Below are positions 56,042 through 64,000 of a stretch of DNA of 64,000 nucleotides, piece after piece. The DNA lies in contig NZ_JACHYE010000002.1 of assembly GCF_014192645.1 (NCBI RefSeq), positions 124,001 through 188,000 of the forward strand, in the 5' to 3' direction. Origin of the DNA: Herbaspirillum sp. Sphag64. Lineage in GTDB: Bacteria; Pseudomonadota; Gammaproteobacteria; Burkholderiales; Burkholderiaceae_D. Below the pieces are notes generated by a model. That model did no database searches. It was not told where the DNA came from and saw nothing but the letters and a program-made list of their open reading frames with translations. The stretch's first letter is position 1; the number at the start of each line of letters is the position of its first letter. The position numbers and the translations under genes are program-made.

Positions 56042-56395
56042 TCAGCTACCGCGATAGGTTGAATAGGACCAGGGTGAAACGACCAGCGGTACGTGATAGT
56101 TCTGTGTCGGGTCGGCGATACCAAACGCAATCACCACCTCATCGATGAAGCGCGGAGTCGGTACCGTGACGCCTTGTGACGCAAAATAGTCTCCGGCCCC
56201 AAACAGCAGTTCATAGCGACCGGCCTGAAGCTCATCACCCTGCAGCAGTGGCGCATCGCAGCGACCATCGTTGTTGGTGACAGCTTGCTTAAGGAGTTTC
56301 TTCTCGTTGCCATGGATGGCATACAGCGCCAGTTTCACGCCAGCGCCCGGCTTTCCTTGCGTGACATCCAGTACATGCGTGCTCAGTTTTCCCAT
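56042..56395 (-). CDS. uraH: 5-Hydroxyisourate hydrolase (transthyretin-like)
   Basis: 117 residues from ATG 56395 (GAGGGAAG upstream; the longer frame is not used). The family residues are intact: His in LSTHVLDVTQGKPG, Arg in NDGRCDAPLL, His in NYHVPLVVSPW and the C-terminal YRGS. It opens the ring of 5-hydroxyisourate in urate breakdown in the cytoplasm. The divergent puuE gene belongs to the same pathway. Confidence 0.93.
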   Translation of the reverse strand: MGKLSTHVLDVTQGKPGAGVKLALYAIHGNEKKLLKQAVTNNDGRCDAPLLQGDELQAGRYELLFGAGDYFASQGVTVPTPRFIDEVVIAFGIADPTQNYHVPLVVSPWSYSTYRGS

Positions 56396-56594
56396 TGTCT
56401 TCCCTCTCTTTAGGCCCTCAGGCCAGTTATTCAGATTGCTGCATCCACAAGGAGCGCTCGGTTTCGGTGATTGGTGCGGCACATCATATACCGCGCCCCT
56501 CCGATCAATATAGCCTCACCATTATATTGATCATCCAATCTGCAGACATAATGCGGCGACTCGCTACAACCGATTTGAAGAAGGCTGCACAACC

Positions 56595-57548
56595 ATGAAC
56601 AAGCATTATCCACGCGACTTGATCGGCTACGGCCACACCCCACCGCACGCACAATGGCCTGGCAATGCACGGATTGCCTTGCAGTTTGTGCTCAACTATG
56701 AAGAAGGTGCCGAGAACTGCGTGCTTGATGGCGATGCCGGTTCAGAAACTTTTCTCTCCGAAATCATCGGTGCCCAGAGTTTTGCGGCACGCCACATGAG
56801 TATGGAGTCGCTCTATGAATATGGCTCGCGCGCTGGCTTGTGGCGTTTATTGCGGATCTTTGAAAGCCGCCGCTTGCCGTTGACAATCTTCGGTGTGGCA
56901 CGGGCACTGCAACGCAATCCGGAAGCCTGTGCAGCGTTTCTGGAACTGGGTCATGAAATTGCCTGCCACGGGCTGCGCTGGATCAGCTACCAAAACGTCG
57001 ATGAAGCCACCGAGCGCGCCCATATGGCCGAAGCCATTGCCTGTATCAAGGAAATCACTGGCAATGCTCCGCTGGGCTGGTACACCGGTCGCGACTCGCC
57101 GAATACGCGGCGTCTGGTCGCCGAACATGGCGGACTGGCCTACGATGCCGACAGCTATGCCGATGATCTGCCCTATTGGGAAAGCGTCAACATCCACAAC
57201 GGCGATGGCAGCATGGCAAGCACCCCGCAACTGATCGTGCCGTATACCCTCGACAGCAATGACATGCGCTTTGCAGCACCACAGGGATTCAATTCGGGCA
57301 GTCAGTTCTTTGACTACCTCAAGGATGCTTTTGACGTGTTGTATCAGGAAGGCGACCCGCACGGATTGAATCGCCCCAAGATGCTATCGATTGGCCTGCA
57401 TTGCCGCATTGCCGGTCGCCCTGCCCGGGCGGCGGCGTTGATGGGTTTTCTGGACTATGTACAGCAGCACGACCAGGTGTGGATTACCCGCCGGATTGAC
57501 ATTGCAGATCACTGGCGTCGCCAGCATCCCTACAGCAGCTCACTCTGA
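56595..57548 (+). CDS. puuE: Allantoinase PuuE (polysaccharide-deacetylase fold)
   Basis: 317 residues. DLIGYGHTPPHAQWPGNARI opens the PuuE type; NodB-like motifs such as LGHEIACHGLRW and GWYTGRDSPNTRRL follow. It is the metal-independent allantoinase that hydrolyses allantoin to allantoate. It is divergent from uraH over a 199-base control region, and its last nine bases overlap the convergent efflux pump gene. Other urate genes (uricase-type, uraD) are not in the window. Confidence 0.9.
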   Translation: MNKHYPRDLIGYGHTPPHAQWPGNARIALQFVLNYEEGAENCVLDGDAGSETFLSEIIGAQSFAARHMSMESLYEYGSRAGLWRLLRIFESRRLPLTIFGVARALQRNPEACAAFLELGHEIACHGLRWISYQNVDEATERAHMAEAIACIKEITGNAPLGWYTGRDSPNTRRLVAEHGGLAYDADSYADDLPYWESVNIHNGDGSMASTPQLIVPYTLDSNDMRFAAPQGFNSGSQFFDYLKDAFDVLYQEGDPHGLNRPKMLSIGLHCRIAGRPARAAALMGFLDYVQQHDQVWITRRIDIADHWRRQHPYSSSL

Positions 57549-59138
57549 GAGCACCGGCTCGACCTGATGGCGCTTGGCAAACCTGATTAACGGCACACGG
57601 CGGACGAACCATAATCCTGCCAATGCCGCCACAATCGCCAGCGCAATGCCGATGTGAATCGCGCTCACCAGGGAGGCGCGCGCTGCATCCAGCAATGCCG
57701 ATCCGTTGTGACCGGCTTGCAGCATCTGCGCCAGCAAGGTCGACTGGATATCGTGATTGACCAGGATCTCCGGATCCTTGAATTCAGCCAGCCATTGCGC
57801 TGCGTGATCGCTTTCCAGTGCCTGGGTCACGCCTTTGCCATAAATCTGCGTGACCAACGTACCGGTGATGGCGGTACCCAGCATGCCGCCAATCATGCGC
57901 AGTGATTGCAACAACGCGGTAGCAATCCCAAGATGCTCGCGACTGGCCGACTGCTGTGCAAACACGGTCAGATTCGGCAATACCAGTCCCAGTCCAAGGC
58001 CTCCGGCGAGCATCGCTGCCAGAATGACACTGGTTGGGGTACTGCGATGTGACAGCACCACGCCAAGACAGGACAGCGCCACCAGCGCAAAACCGACATA
58101 CATCATCAGATTCGGATTCGGAATGCGCGTAACAATACGCCCATTGATGATGCTTGCCACGGTAATACAGGCCACCAGCGGCGTAATCAGCAAACCAGCG
58201 TCGCGCGGCGACATGCCAAAGCCCCCCTGAAACAGCAGTGGCGAATACATCAGCATCGAGAACATCGCAAAACCAGCCAGAATGGAGAGCAGGAACAGAC
58301 TCGACATGGCGGGATCACGGAACAGTTCAAACGGCAAAATAGGCTGTGCGGCACGCTGCTCCCATTTCCACAACGCATAGAATGCGCCAACACTGAGGAT
58401 CAGCAACAAGGCCATCCCCATGGTCAAACCGCGTTTTGGCAGGAGCTCAACCAGCAACTGCAGACTGCCCAGCGCAACGGTGATCAACAAGGCTCCCAGC
58501 CAGTCAATTCGCATCTTGCCCTCATGCTTGATATGGCGGATATGCGGTAGATAACGCCAGGCGAAGAACAAGGAGAGGATGCCCACCGGCAAGTTGACGT
58601 AAAACACCCAGCGCCAGCCGAGCGACTGGGTCAGAAATCCACCCAGCGAAGGGCCAACTGAGGTGGCAATGCCGTAGGATGCACTGAGGATAATCTGCCA
58701 GCGCAGACGCACATGCGGATCTGGAAACAGGTCGGCAATGGAAGCGAATGCAGTCCCCACCAGCATGCCGCCACCAATCCCCTGCAAACCACGCGCCAGC
58801 ACCAGAAAGAACATGCTCTGGGCCATGCCACACAGCATTGAGGCCACCACGAAGACGATGATCGAGGCAATCAAGAACGGCTTGCGACCAAAGTAGTCAC
58901 CCAGCCGCCCAAAGATTGGCACCGTGATAACCGAAGTCAGGAGATAGGAGGTAGCAACCCAGGCATACAGATCAAAACCTTTGAGTTCAGCCACAATGGT
59001 CGGCAAGGCCGTGCCAACGATGGTTTGATCGAGGGCAACCAGCATGATCACAAAGCAGACCCCAAGGGTCGCCATCAGGGAGGCTCGGAACGGTAAGACC
59101 TGACCGCTGGAGTGAGCGGTTTCTGTAGTTGCAGACAT
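57540..59138 (-). CDS. DHA2-family drug:proton efflux pump (EmrB/QacA type)
   Basis: 532 residues with fourteen predicted membrane segments. Loop 2-3 motif GRLGDYFGRKPFL and motif C GPSLGGFLTQS are intact, with FVIMLVALDQTIVGTALPTI as the first segment. It exports drugs or metabolites with proton antiport. No membrane fusion protein is adjacent, so it may act alone. Confidence 0.9.
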   Translation of the reverse strand: MSATTETAHSSGQVLPFRASLMATLGVCFVIMLVALDQTIVGTALPTIVAELKGFDLYAWVATSYLLTSVITVPIFGRLGDYFGRKPFLIASIIVFVVASMLCGMAQSMFFLVLARGLQGIGGGMLVGTAFASIADLFPDPHVRLRWQIILSASYGIATSVGPSLGGFLTQSLGWRWVFYVNLPVGILSLFFAWRYLPHIRHIKHEGKMRIDWLGALLITVALGSLQLLVELLPKRGLTMGMALLLILSVGAFYALWKWEQRAAQPILPFELFRDPAMSSLFLLSILAGFAMFSMLMYSPLLFQGGFGMSPRDAGLLITPLVACITVASIINGRIVTRIPNPNLMMYVGFALVALSCLGVVLSHRSTPTSVILAAMLAGGLGLGLVLPNLTVFAQQSASREHLGIATALLQSLRMIGGMLGTAITGTLVTQIYGKGVTQALESDHAAQWLAEFKDPEILVNHDIQSTLLAQMLQAGHNGSALLDAARASLVSAIHIGIALAIVAALAGLWFVRRVPLIRFAKRHQVEPVLSE

Positions 59139-59333
59139 GGAAGAATTGATTGGCCGGCGCTAGCAGAGAAGTGCATTGGCAACATGACAAGACAGATGAG
59201 ATTGCGTCCTGACATCTGCCTGACCTCGCTGTGGTTCCGGCCTGCAGTGACTAAGGCGGTATTCTATCAATTCGCCGCCAAGTGTGCCAAAGCACTGGCA
59301 CACCCGGTCATGTGCAACGCCGCTGGCGGGCAA

Positions 59334-60698
59334 TTAGTCGCCAGCAATTGTCATGTTCTCCAGCAGGATGGAGCCGGTTTCCTTGGTGCCACGGATCAGT
59401 GTGTCGTTACCAACTGCTACGATATGTCGCAGCATCTCCTTCATGTTGCCAGCGATGGTGATTTCTTCGACCGGATACTGAATCACACCATTCTCTACCC
59501 AGTAACCGGAGGCACCGCGCGAATAATCACCGGTCACATAATTGACGCCCTGCCCCATCAACTCCGTGACCAGCAAACCGGTACCGAGCTTCTTGAGCAT
59601 GCCTTCGAACGTATCACCGGCACGTGTCAATGACGAGGTCAACGACAGGTTATGCGAGCCACCGGAATTGCCTGTGGTACGCATGCCCAGCTTGCGCGCC
59701 GAATAGGTCGACAGGAAGTAGCCTTGCACCACGCCATTGCTGACCACGGCGCGACGTTGGGTCTTGACACCCTCATCGTCAAATGGAGAAGAGCCGACGG
59801 CACCGATAACATGCGGATCTTCGAGAATCTGAATGTGTTCAGGAAGGACTTGTTGACCGAGCGAGTTCAGCAAGAATGAGGACTTGCGGTACAAAGCACC
59901 ACCCGAAACCGCCTGTACAAACGCTCCCAGCAAGCCTGCGGCCAATGGCGCCTCGAACAGGACCGGACATTTGCGGGTCGACAGCTTGCGTGCATTCAAG
60001 CGAGCCAGTGCGCGCTCTGCAGCATAGCGGCCAATCGCTTCGGGCGCAGCCAGCTTGCTGGGATCGCGCATTGAGGAATACCAGTCATCGCGCTGCATGT
60101 TGCCGCCCTTGCCGGCAATCGGCGCGACCGAAATAGTATGGCGGGAAAATGGATAGCCACCAATAAAACCACGCGAGTTGGCACTGACAAAGTGCGATTG
60201 TTGCGCGTAGACACTGGAACCTTCGCTATTGGTAATACGTTTATCCACCGCCAGAGCAGCAGCTTCGCAACGCTGGGCAATTTGTACCGCCTGTTCGGCC
60301 GTAATCAGCCAGGGCGTGCACAATTTCAGGTCACGGGGATGCATTTCGAGATCCTCAGCATCGGGCAAGCCAGCGCAGTCATCAATGGCCGTAAAGCGCG
60401 CAATGTTGTAAGCGGCTTCGACGGTCTCCTTGAGAGCCTGTTGCGAGAAATCCGAGGTACTGGCATTGCCACGACGTACATTGCGGCCCTCACCGAGGTA
60501 GACAGTGACGCCAATACCTTTGTCCTTATTCTGCTCGATGGTCTCAACGTTGCCGCGGCGCACTGCCACCGACAAGCCGCTGCCTTCACTGATATCCACC
60601 GCAGCGTCCGAGGCGCCCTTCTCTCTGGCATAGCGCAACACGTCCTGTGCCAGCTGTTTCAATTGGTCTTGACTGTGGGTAAATACGGATTCGCTCAT
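59334..60698 (-). CDS. pmbA: PmbA/TldE metalloprotease subunit
   Basis: 454 residues, the TldE-like partner of TldD. Lacking the HExxxH zinc site, it shows the PmbA signatures DISEGSGLSVAVRRG, GVTVYLGEGRN and NYVTGDYSRGASGYWVENG. The TldD/TldE pair trims peptides such as microcin precursors and CcdA in the cytoplasm. It is divergent from darP, the standard order in related bacteria. Confidence 0.93.
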   Translation of the reverse strand: MSESVFTHSQDQLKQLAQDVLRYAREKGASDAAVDISEGSGLSVAVRRGNVETIEQNKDKGIGVTVYLGEGRNVRRGNASTSDFSQQALKETVEAAYNIARFTAIDDCAGLPDAEDLEMHPRDLKLCTPWLITAEQAVQIAQRCEAAALAVDKRITNSEGSSVYAQQSHFVSANSRGFIGGYPFSRHTISVAPIAGKGGNMQRDDWYSSMRDPSKLAAPEAIGRYAAERALARLNARKLSTRKCPVLFEAPLAAGLLGAFVQAVSGGALYRKSSFLLNSLGQQVLPEHIQILEDPHVIGAVGSSPFDDEGVKTQRRAVVSNGVVQGYFLSTYSARKLGMRTTGNSGGSHNLSLTSSLTRAGDTFEGMLKKLGTGLLVTELMGQGVNYVTGDYSRGASGYWVENGVIQYPVEEITIAGNMKEMLRHIVAVGNDTLIRGTKETGSILLENMTIAGD

Positions 60699-60767
60699 GG
60701 GCCTGATTTTTCGAAATGCAGATAAAAGGGGGTATCATAGCAGTCGTTTAGCTTATTTATCTGAATC

Positions 60768-61385
60768 ATGCCAAATCCCAATCGCGGATCCTGCGGATTC
60801 CAATCGAATGAATTCGAGCAGGAATACGATCGCCCCTCCAAGTCACAACTCAAACGCGAAATGACCGCGTTACAAAAGCTGGGGGAAGAACTGGTTGCCG
60901 AACCTCGCGACCGCGTCAAACGCGTCCCTATGCCAGAAGATGTGCGTGATGCCATTCTGGAATGCCAGCAAATCAAGGACCATGAAGGTCGTCGTCGCCA
61001 GATGCAATATGTTGGCAAAAAGATGCGCACGCTGGAGGAAGACGAAATCGCTGCCATCCAGCGCACGCTCGATAGCTGGCGTGGCCTGTCCAAGGCAGAT
61101 ACCGCTTCCATGCACGCGCTGGAACGACGTCGCGAAAAGCTGCTCAAGGACGATGGCGCTCTGACTGAACTGCTGGCGCAGCATCCTGAACTGGACGTAC
61201 AGCACCTGCGTACACTGATTCGCAATGCGCGCAAGGAACAGGCAGAAAACAAGCCACCCAAGGCCTATCGCGAAATCTTCCAGATTCTGAAGCAATTGCA
61301 GGCGCAGTCACGTGCCGGCAGCACCGAGTCCGAGTCGGATGGCGACGACGCAGACGAAGACAGCGGGCATGAGCACAACGACTGA
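60768..61385 (+). CDS. darP: Ribosome-associated protein DarP (YjgA)
   Basis: 205 residues, all helical and highly charged, with [19 protein letters not shown] near residue 25 and [20 protein letters not shown] near 155, both family hallmarks. It helps late assembly of the 50S ribosomal subunit. The C-terminus is acidic and disordered. It is followed, with a 17-base overlap, by the Mog-type gene. Confidence 0.92.
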   Translation: MPNPNRGSCGFQSNEFEQEYDRPSKSQLKREMTALQKLGEELVAEPRDRVKRVPMPEDVRDAILECQQIKDHEGRRRQMQYVGKKMRTLEEDEIAAIQRTLDSWRGLSKADTASMHALERRREKLLKDDGALTELLAQHPELDVQHLRTLIRNARKEQAENKPPKAYREIFQILKQLQAQSRAGSTESESDGDDADEDSGHEHND

Positions 61386-61995
61386 CATGGCAGACACGTC
61401 AGAAACACTGCTGATCGGTCTGGTATCCATCTCGGACCGCGCCTCCACCGGCATCTATGAAGACAAGGGCATTCCTGCCTTGCAGGAGTGGTTTGGTGCG
61501 GCCCTCTCCAGCCCATGGCGTATGGAAACCCGTCTGATTCCGGACGAGCAGGCAAGCATTGAAGCCACCTTGATTGAGCTGGTCGACCAACTTGGCTGCA
61601 ATCTGGTGCTCACCACCGGTGGCACCGGCCCGGCCAGACGCGATGTCACACCCGAAGCGACGCTGGCCGTTGCTACCAAGGAAATGCCCGGATTTGGCGA
61701 GCAGATGCGCCAGATCAGCCTGCAATTCGTCCCAACGGCGATTCTCTCGCGACAGGTTGCCGTGATCCGTGAAACCGCCGATCACGCGGCCCTGATCCTG
61801 AATCTGCCGGGCCAGCCCAAAGCAATCAAAGAAACACTGGAAGGCCTCAAGGATAACGACGGCAAGCAACTGGTTGCCGGCATCTTTGCAGCAGTCCCGT
61901 ATTGCATCGATCTGATCGGCGGACCGTATATTGAAACCGATGAGGCCGTCTGCAAGGCATTTCGGCCCAAGTCCGCCATCCGTCCTGCGCGTTAA
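61369..61995 (+). CDS. mog: Molybdopterin adenylyltransferase (MogA/MoaB type)
   Basis: 208 residues from ATG 61369 (ATG 61387 is equally possible). [19 protein letters not shown] begins the domain; [19 protein letters not shown] is the substrate loop. The enzyme adenylates molybdopterin for molybdenum insertion. The start lies within the end of darP, so the two are translated together. Confidence 0.9.
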   Translation: MSTTTDMADTSETLLIGLVSISDRASTGIYEDKGIPALQEWFGAALSSPWRMETRLIPDEQASIEATLIELVDQLGCNLVLTTGGTGPARRDVTPEATLAVATKEMPGFGEQMRQISLQFVPTAILSRQVAVIRETADHAALILNLPGQPKAIKETLEGLKDNDGKQLVAGIFAAVPYCIDLIGGPYIETDEAVCKAFRPKSAIRPAR

Positions 61996-62009
61996 ACCCC
62001 ATCAAATAA

Positions 62010-62633
62010 TCAGGGCGGGCATGGCAGCTCCCCCTGAGCACCACACAGACTCGCCTGATTGATCAAATCCAGATACTGCTTCAGGCGCTCGGGCCGGATG
62101 CGCCAACCAGAGTCCTTCTGATCATCTTCGGTTGCCGGACGCCAGCCAAACTGCACCAAAAACAGATTTTTCCTTCCCTCGATGATGGCAGTGAGATTAC
62201 CTTCGCCATACGGTGCCACATCACCATCACGGCTGCAGAAGCCACCACCTATCGCTGCATAGGCACCACTGATCTGGGTATCCTTGGACGTCATTGGCAC
62301 GAAGCGCCCCGGACATTTGGTTTGTGCCACCTGCATCAACGTCGCCAGCGCCTGCGGTGCCATATGCTGACCTGAACTCGGATTAAATGCCCCACGCTGT
62401 ACCGACATGTAACCCTCGCGCCACGCCTCTTTTTCTTCTGCGTTGGGCATGAACTCAACCACGTAATTACCGTCAGGATCACCATTGGTATGAGCCAGAC
62501 GCCAACCCGATGGCGGATGAATCAATAGATTCTCGCCGTTTACCTGAGGCATTTTTTCAGCTCTGGTGGCGCACGCCGCAAGGAAAGCGGCAGCCAGCGA
62601 TATGGTCAATACAATCTTGATTGTTTGCTTCAT
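62010..62633 (-). CDS. Hypothetical lipoprotein
   Basis: 207 residues with signal peptide and lipobox LAAC (Cys at 21). The mature part has LLIHPPSGWRLAHTNGDPDG and an NLTAIIEGRKNLFLVQFGW strand; four further cysteines could form disulfides. Periplasmic membrane-anchored. No known family. It is convergent with mog and divergent from the esterase gene. Confidence 0.75.
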   Translation of the reverse strand: MKQTIKIVLTISLAAAFLAACATRAEKMPQVNGENLLIHPPSGWRLAHTNGDPDGNYVVEFMPNAEEKEAWREGYMSVQRGAFNPSSGQHMAPQALATLMQVAQTKCPGRFVPMTSKDTQISGAYAAIGGGFCSRDGDVAPYGEGNLTAIIEGRKNLFLVQFGWRPATEDDQKDSGWRIRPERLKQYLDLINQASLCGAQGELPCPP

Positions 62634-62763
62634 TACCTATCCTTGGAGAACATGGAGGGCAGCGTCACGACCAATATCGTCGTATCATGAACACCCTGAT
62701 TCACTCCACTGCAAACCTCTATTGTGCATCAAGCCCTCGGTGCTGTGATGCGAAGAAAATATC

Positions 62764-63456
62764 ATGTCAACATCCTCCACTAACACCGCTCTGAATCCGC
62801 TTGCCACGATCGAAATTGAAACAGCCCCCAATCCCACCGCAGCCGTCATCTGGCTGCATGGCCTGGGTGCCGACGGCAATGACTTTGTACCGATCGTGCG
62901 CGAGCTTGATCTGACTGTCGCACCGGCTATTCGCTTTGTCTTCCCGACCGCGGATACGCGCCCCGTCACCGTCAATGGTGGCTATGTGATGCGCGCCTGG
63001 TACGATATTTTCGCACCGGATCTGGTGCGTCGGGAAGATGAACCGGGTCTGCGCACCTCGCAGGCACAGATCGAAGCGTTGATTGCAAAAGAACGTGCGC
63101 GCGGTATTGCTGCCAATCGCATCGTACTGGCTGGCTTTTCACAAGGTTGTGCGATGACATTGCAAACTGGTCTGCGCCACCCGGAAAAATTAGCAGGATT
63201 GATGTGCCTGTCTGGCTACTTGCCACTGGCATCCACCATCGCCGCCGAACGTGCTGCCGCCAACCAGCATACGCCCATCTTCATGGCGCACGGCAGGCAA
63301 GATCCGATTGTCGTGCTGGGACGCGGCGAACAGTCACGTGATGCCTTGCTGGCACTGGATTACCAGATCGAGTGGCATGAATATCAGATGCAACACTCTG
63401 TCTGCCAAGAAGAAGTCGACGATATCGGCCACTGGCTGCAACGTGTACTGGCCTGA
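62764..63456 (+). CDS. Phospholipase/carboxylesterase family hydrolase
   Basis: 230 residues. WLHGLGADGNDFVPIV (oxyanion region), LAGFSQGCAMTLQTGL with the nucleophile Ser, and the Asp in GRQDPIV belong to the PF02230-type carboxylesterases. The usual catalytic His should follow HSVCQEEVDDIGHWL; the sequence offers two His candidates there. Cytoplasmic, acting on short acyl esters or acyl-proteins. Confidence 0.88.
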   Translation: MSTSSTNTALNPLATIEIETAPNPTAAVIWLHGLGADGNDFVPIVRELDLTVAPAIRFVFPTADTRPVTVNGGYVMRAWYDIFAPDLVRREDEPGLRTSQAQIEALIAKERARGIAANRIVLAGFSQGCAMTLQTGLRHPEKLAGLMCLSGYLPLASTIAAERAAANQHTPIFMAHGRQDPIVVLGRGEQSRDALLALDYQIEWHEYQMQHSVCQEEVDDIGHWLQRVLA

Positions 63457-63491
63457 TCAGCTTTAAATCAACTTTGACCCAGAAAAAATAA

Positions 63492-63525
63492 AAAACGGCG
63501 CATTTCTTTAGAAATGCGCCGTTTT
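63492..63525. terminator. Bidirectional Rho-independent terminator
   Basis: AAAACGGCGCATTTC pairs perfectly with GAAATGCGCCGTTTT (15-base stem, four-base loop). It lies between the convergent esterase and maeB genes and can serve both. Confidence 0.9.
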
Positions 63526-63552
63526 CATTGTTGCCCTGCCTTGATGGCCGAT

Positions 63553-64000
63553 TTAACGCACTGACATCGCATCCATCACACACAATGCCGTCATGTTGAC
63601 GATACGACGAACCGTAGCCGACGCGGTCAGGATATGAACCGGCTTGGCACAACCCAATAGGATCGGACCAATTGCCACACCGCTGCCGGAAGCAGTCTTC
63701 AACAGATTGTAGGCAATATTGGCGGCATCGATATTCGGCATCACCAGCAGATTGGCGTCACCCTTGAGTGGCGAATCGGGCATGAACTGCGCCAGCACCT
63801 TGGTATCGAGCGCTGTATCACCGTGCATTTCGCCATCCACTTCCAGTTCAGGCGCCTGCTCCTGAATCAATGCCAGCGCTGCGCGCATCTTGCGTGCCGA
63901 CTCACTGTTGCTGGAACCGAAGTTTGAATGCGACAGCAAGGCTGCACGGGGGTGCAAGCCAAAACGACGCATTTCTTCCGCCGCCAGGATCGTGATTTCA
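63553..64000 (-). CDS. maeB: Malic enzyme MaeB, C-terminal part (5' end beyond window)
   Basis: The last 148 codons of a gene that begins to the right of the window. ITILAAEEMRRFGLHPRAAL, SNFGSSNSESARKM, DGEMHGDTAL and NLLVMPNIDAANIAYNLLK match the phosphotransacetylase-like C-terminal domain of large NADP-dependent malic enzymes. In MaeB this domain is regulatory and binds acetyl-CoA. The catalytic malic-enzyme part is outside the window; a stand-alone phosphotransacetylase is therefore not fully excluded. Confidence 0.85.
   Translation of the reverse strand, partial: EITILAAEEMRRFGLHPRAALLSHSNFGSSNSESARKMRAALALIQEQAPELEVDGEMHGDTALDTKVLAQFMPDSPLKGDANLLVMPNIDAANIAYNLLKTASGSGVAIGPILLGCAKPVHILTASATVRRIVNMTALCVMDAMSVR

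Overview
The window looks like a chromosome segment of a betaproteobacterium (order Burkholderiales, most likely Oxalobacteraceae or a relative). This is inferred from the gene families: the pmbA/darP/mog neighbourhood, a 16-strand-type porin, a RpoN-dependent DctB/DctD-type pair, YXWGXW lipoproteins and MaeB. I could not run database searches, so names rest on motifs and overall resemblance.

Two parts can be told apart. Positions 1 to about 16,740 are visibly AT-richer, contain few household genes and look like an accessory island. Positions about 17,660 to 64,000 are GC-richer and hold ordinary metabolic and transport genes.

Accessory island (1-16,740). A minus-strand operon runs from 9736 to the left edge: a phosphoribosyltransferase fused to a PQQ-type beta-propeller, an unknown 385-residue protein, a small membrane protein and a giant RTX-type protein cut by the window edge. 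To its right lies the most striking structure. A STAND-type P-loop NTPase (10316-12760, +) and an ATP-grasp ligase (13732-12704, -) point at each other, and their start codons sit in two copies of one 21-bp perfect inverted repeat (10299-10319 and 13749-13729; 27 of 29 positions match if extended inward). A tyrosine recombinase gene (14701-13742, -) ends inside the right copy. I read this as an invertible 3.45-kb cassette flipped by the adjacent recombinase. Flipping would exchange which of the two genes is coupled to the left promoter region and which to the recombinase transcript. A HEPN-motif protein (15160-16740, +) lies just beyond the recombinase. The whole block resembles a conflict or defence locus, but that role is inferred.

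Metabolic part. 17.6-21.5 kb: a three-gene membrane gluconate-dehydrogenase-type operon (cytochrome c, GMC flavoprotein, Tat-exported small subunit). 21.8-27.2 kb: LysR regulator, divergent adenine-deaminase-like amidohydrolase, YczE-like membrane protein, porin and a small conserved-looking protein. 27.6-28.3 kb: secreted nuclease. 28.3-35.0 kb: sulfur acquisition block with MetI, MetN, two tandem MetQ-like binding proteins, a decayed SsuD-type monooxygenase and two SfnB/DszC-like flavoproteins. 35.1-39.5 kb: 2-hydroxycarboxylate transporter, LeuD- and LeuC-like isomerase and a divergent LysR regulator, without leuB. 39.7-39.9 kb: a possible small RNA. 40-41.3 kb: thiopurine methyltransferase and small genes. 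41.4-46.4 kb: an RpoN-dependent two-component system with a KgtP-like transporter, a sigma-54 promoter and paired upstream sites. 46.6-55.9 kb: ChaC, LysE, a ParB-like protein, YigZ, lipases, YdcF, a chemoreceptor ending in a CheR tether, and small lipoproteins. 56-57.5 kb: purine breakdown (5-hydroxyisourate hydrolase and PuuE). 57.5-64 kb: DHA2 efflux pump, PmbA, DarP, MogA-type protein, a lipoprotein, a carboxylesterase and the C-terminal end of malic enzyme MaeB.

No rRNA, tRNA, CRISPR array or insertion sequence was recognised.
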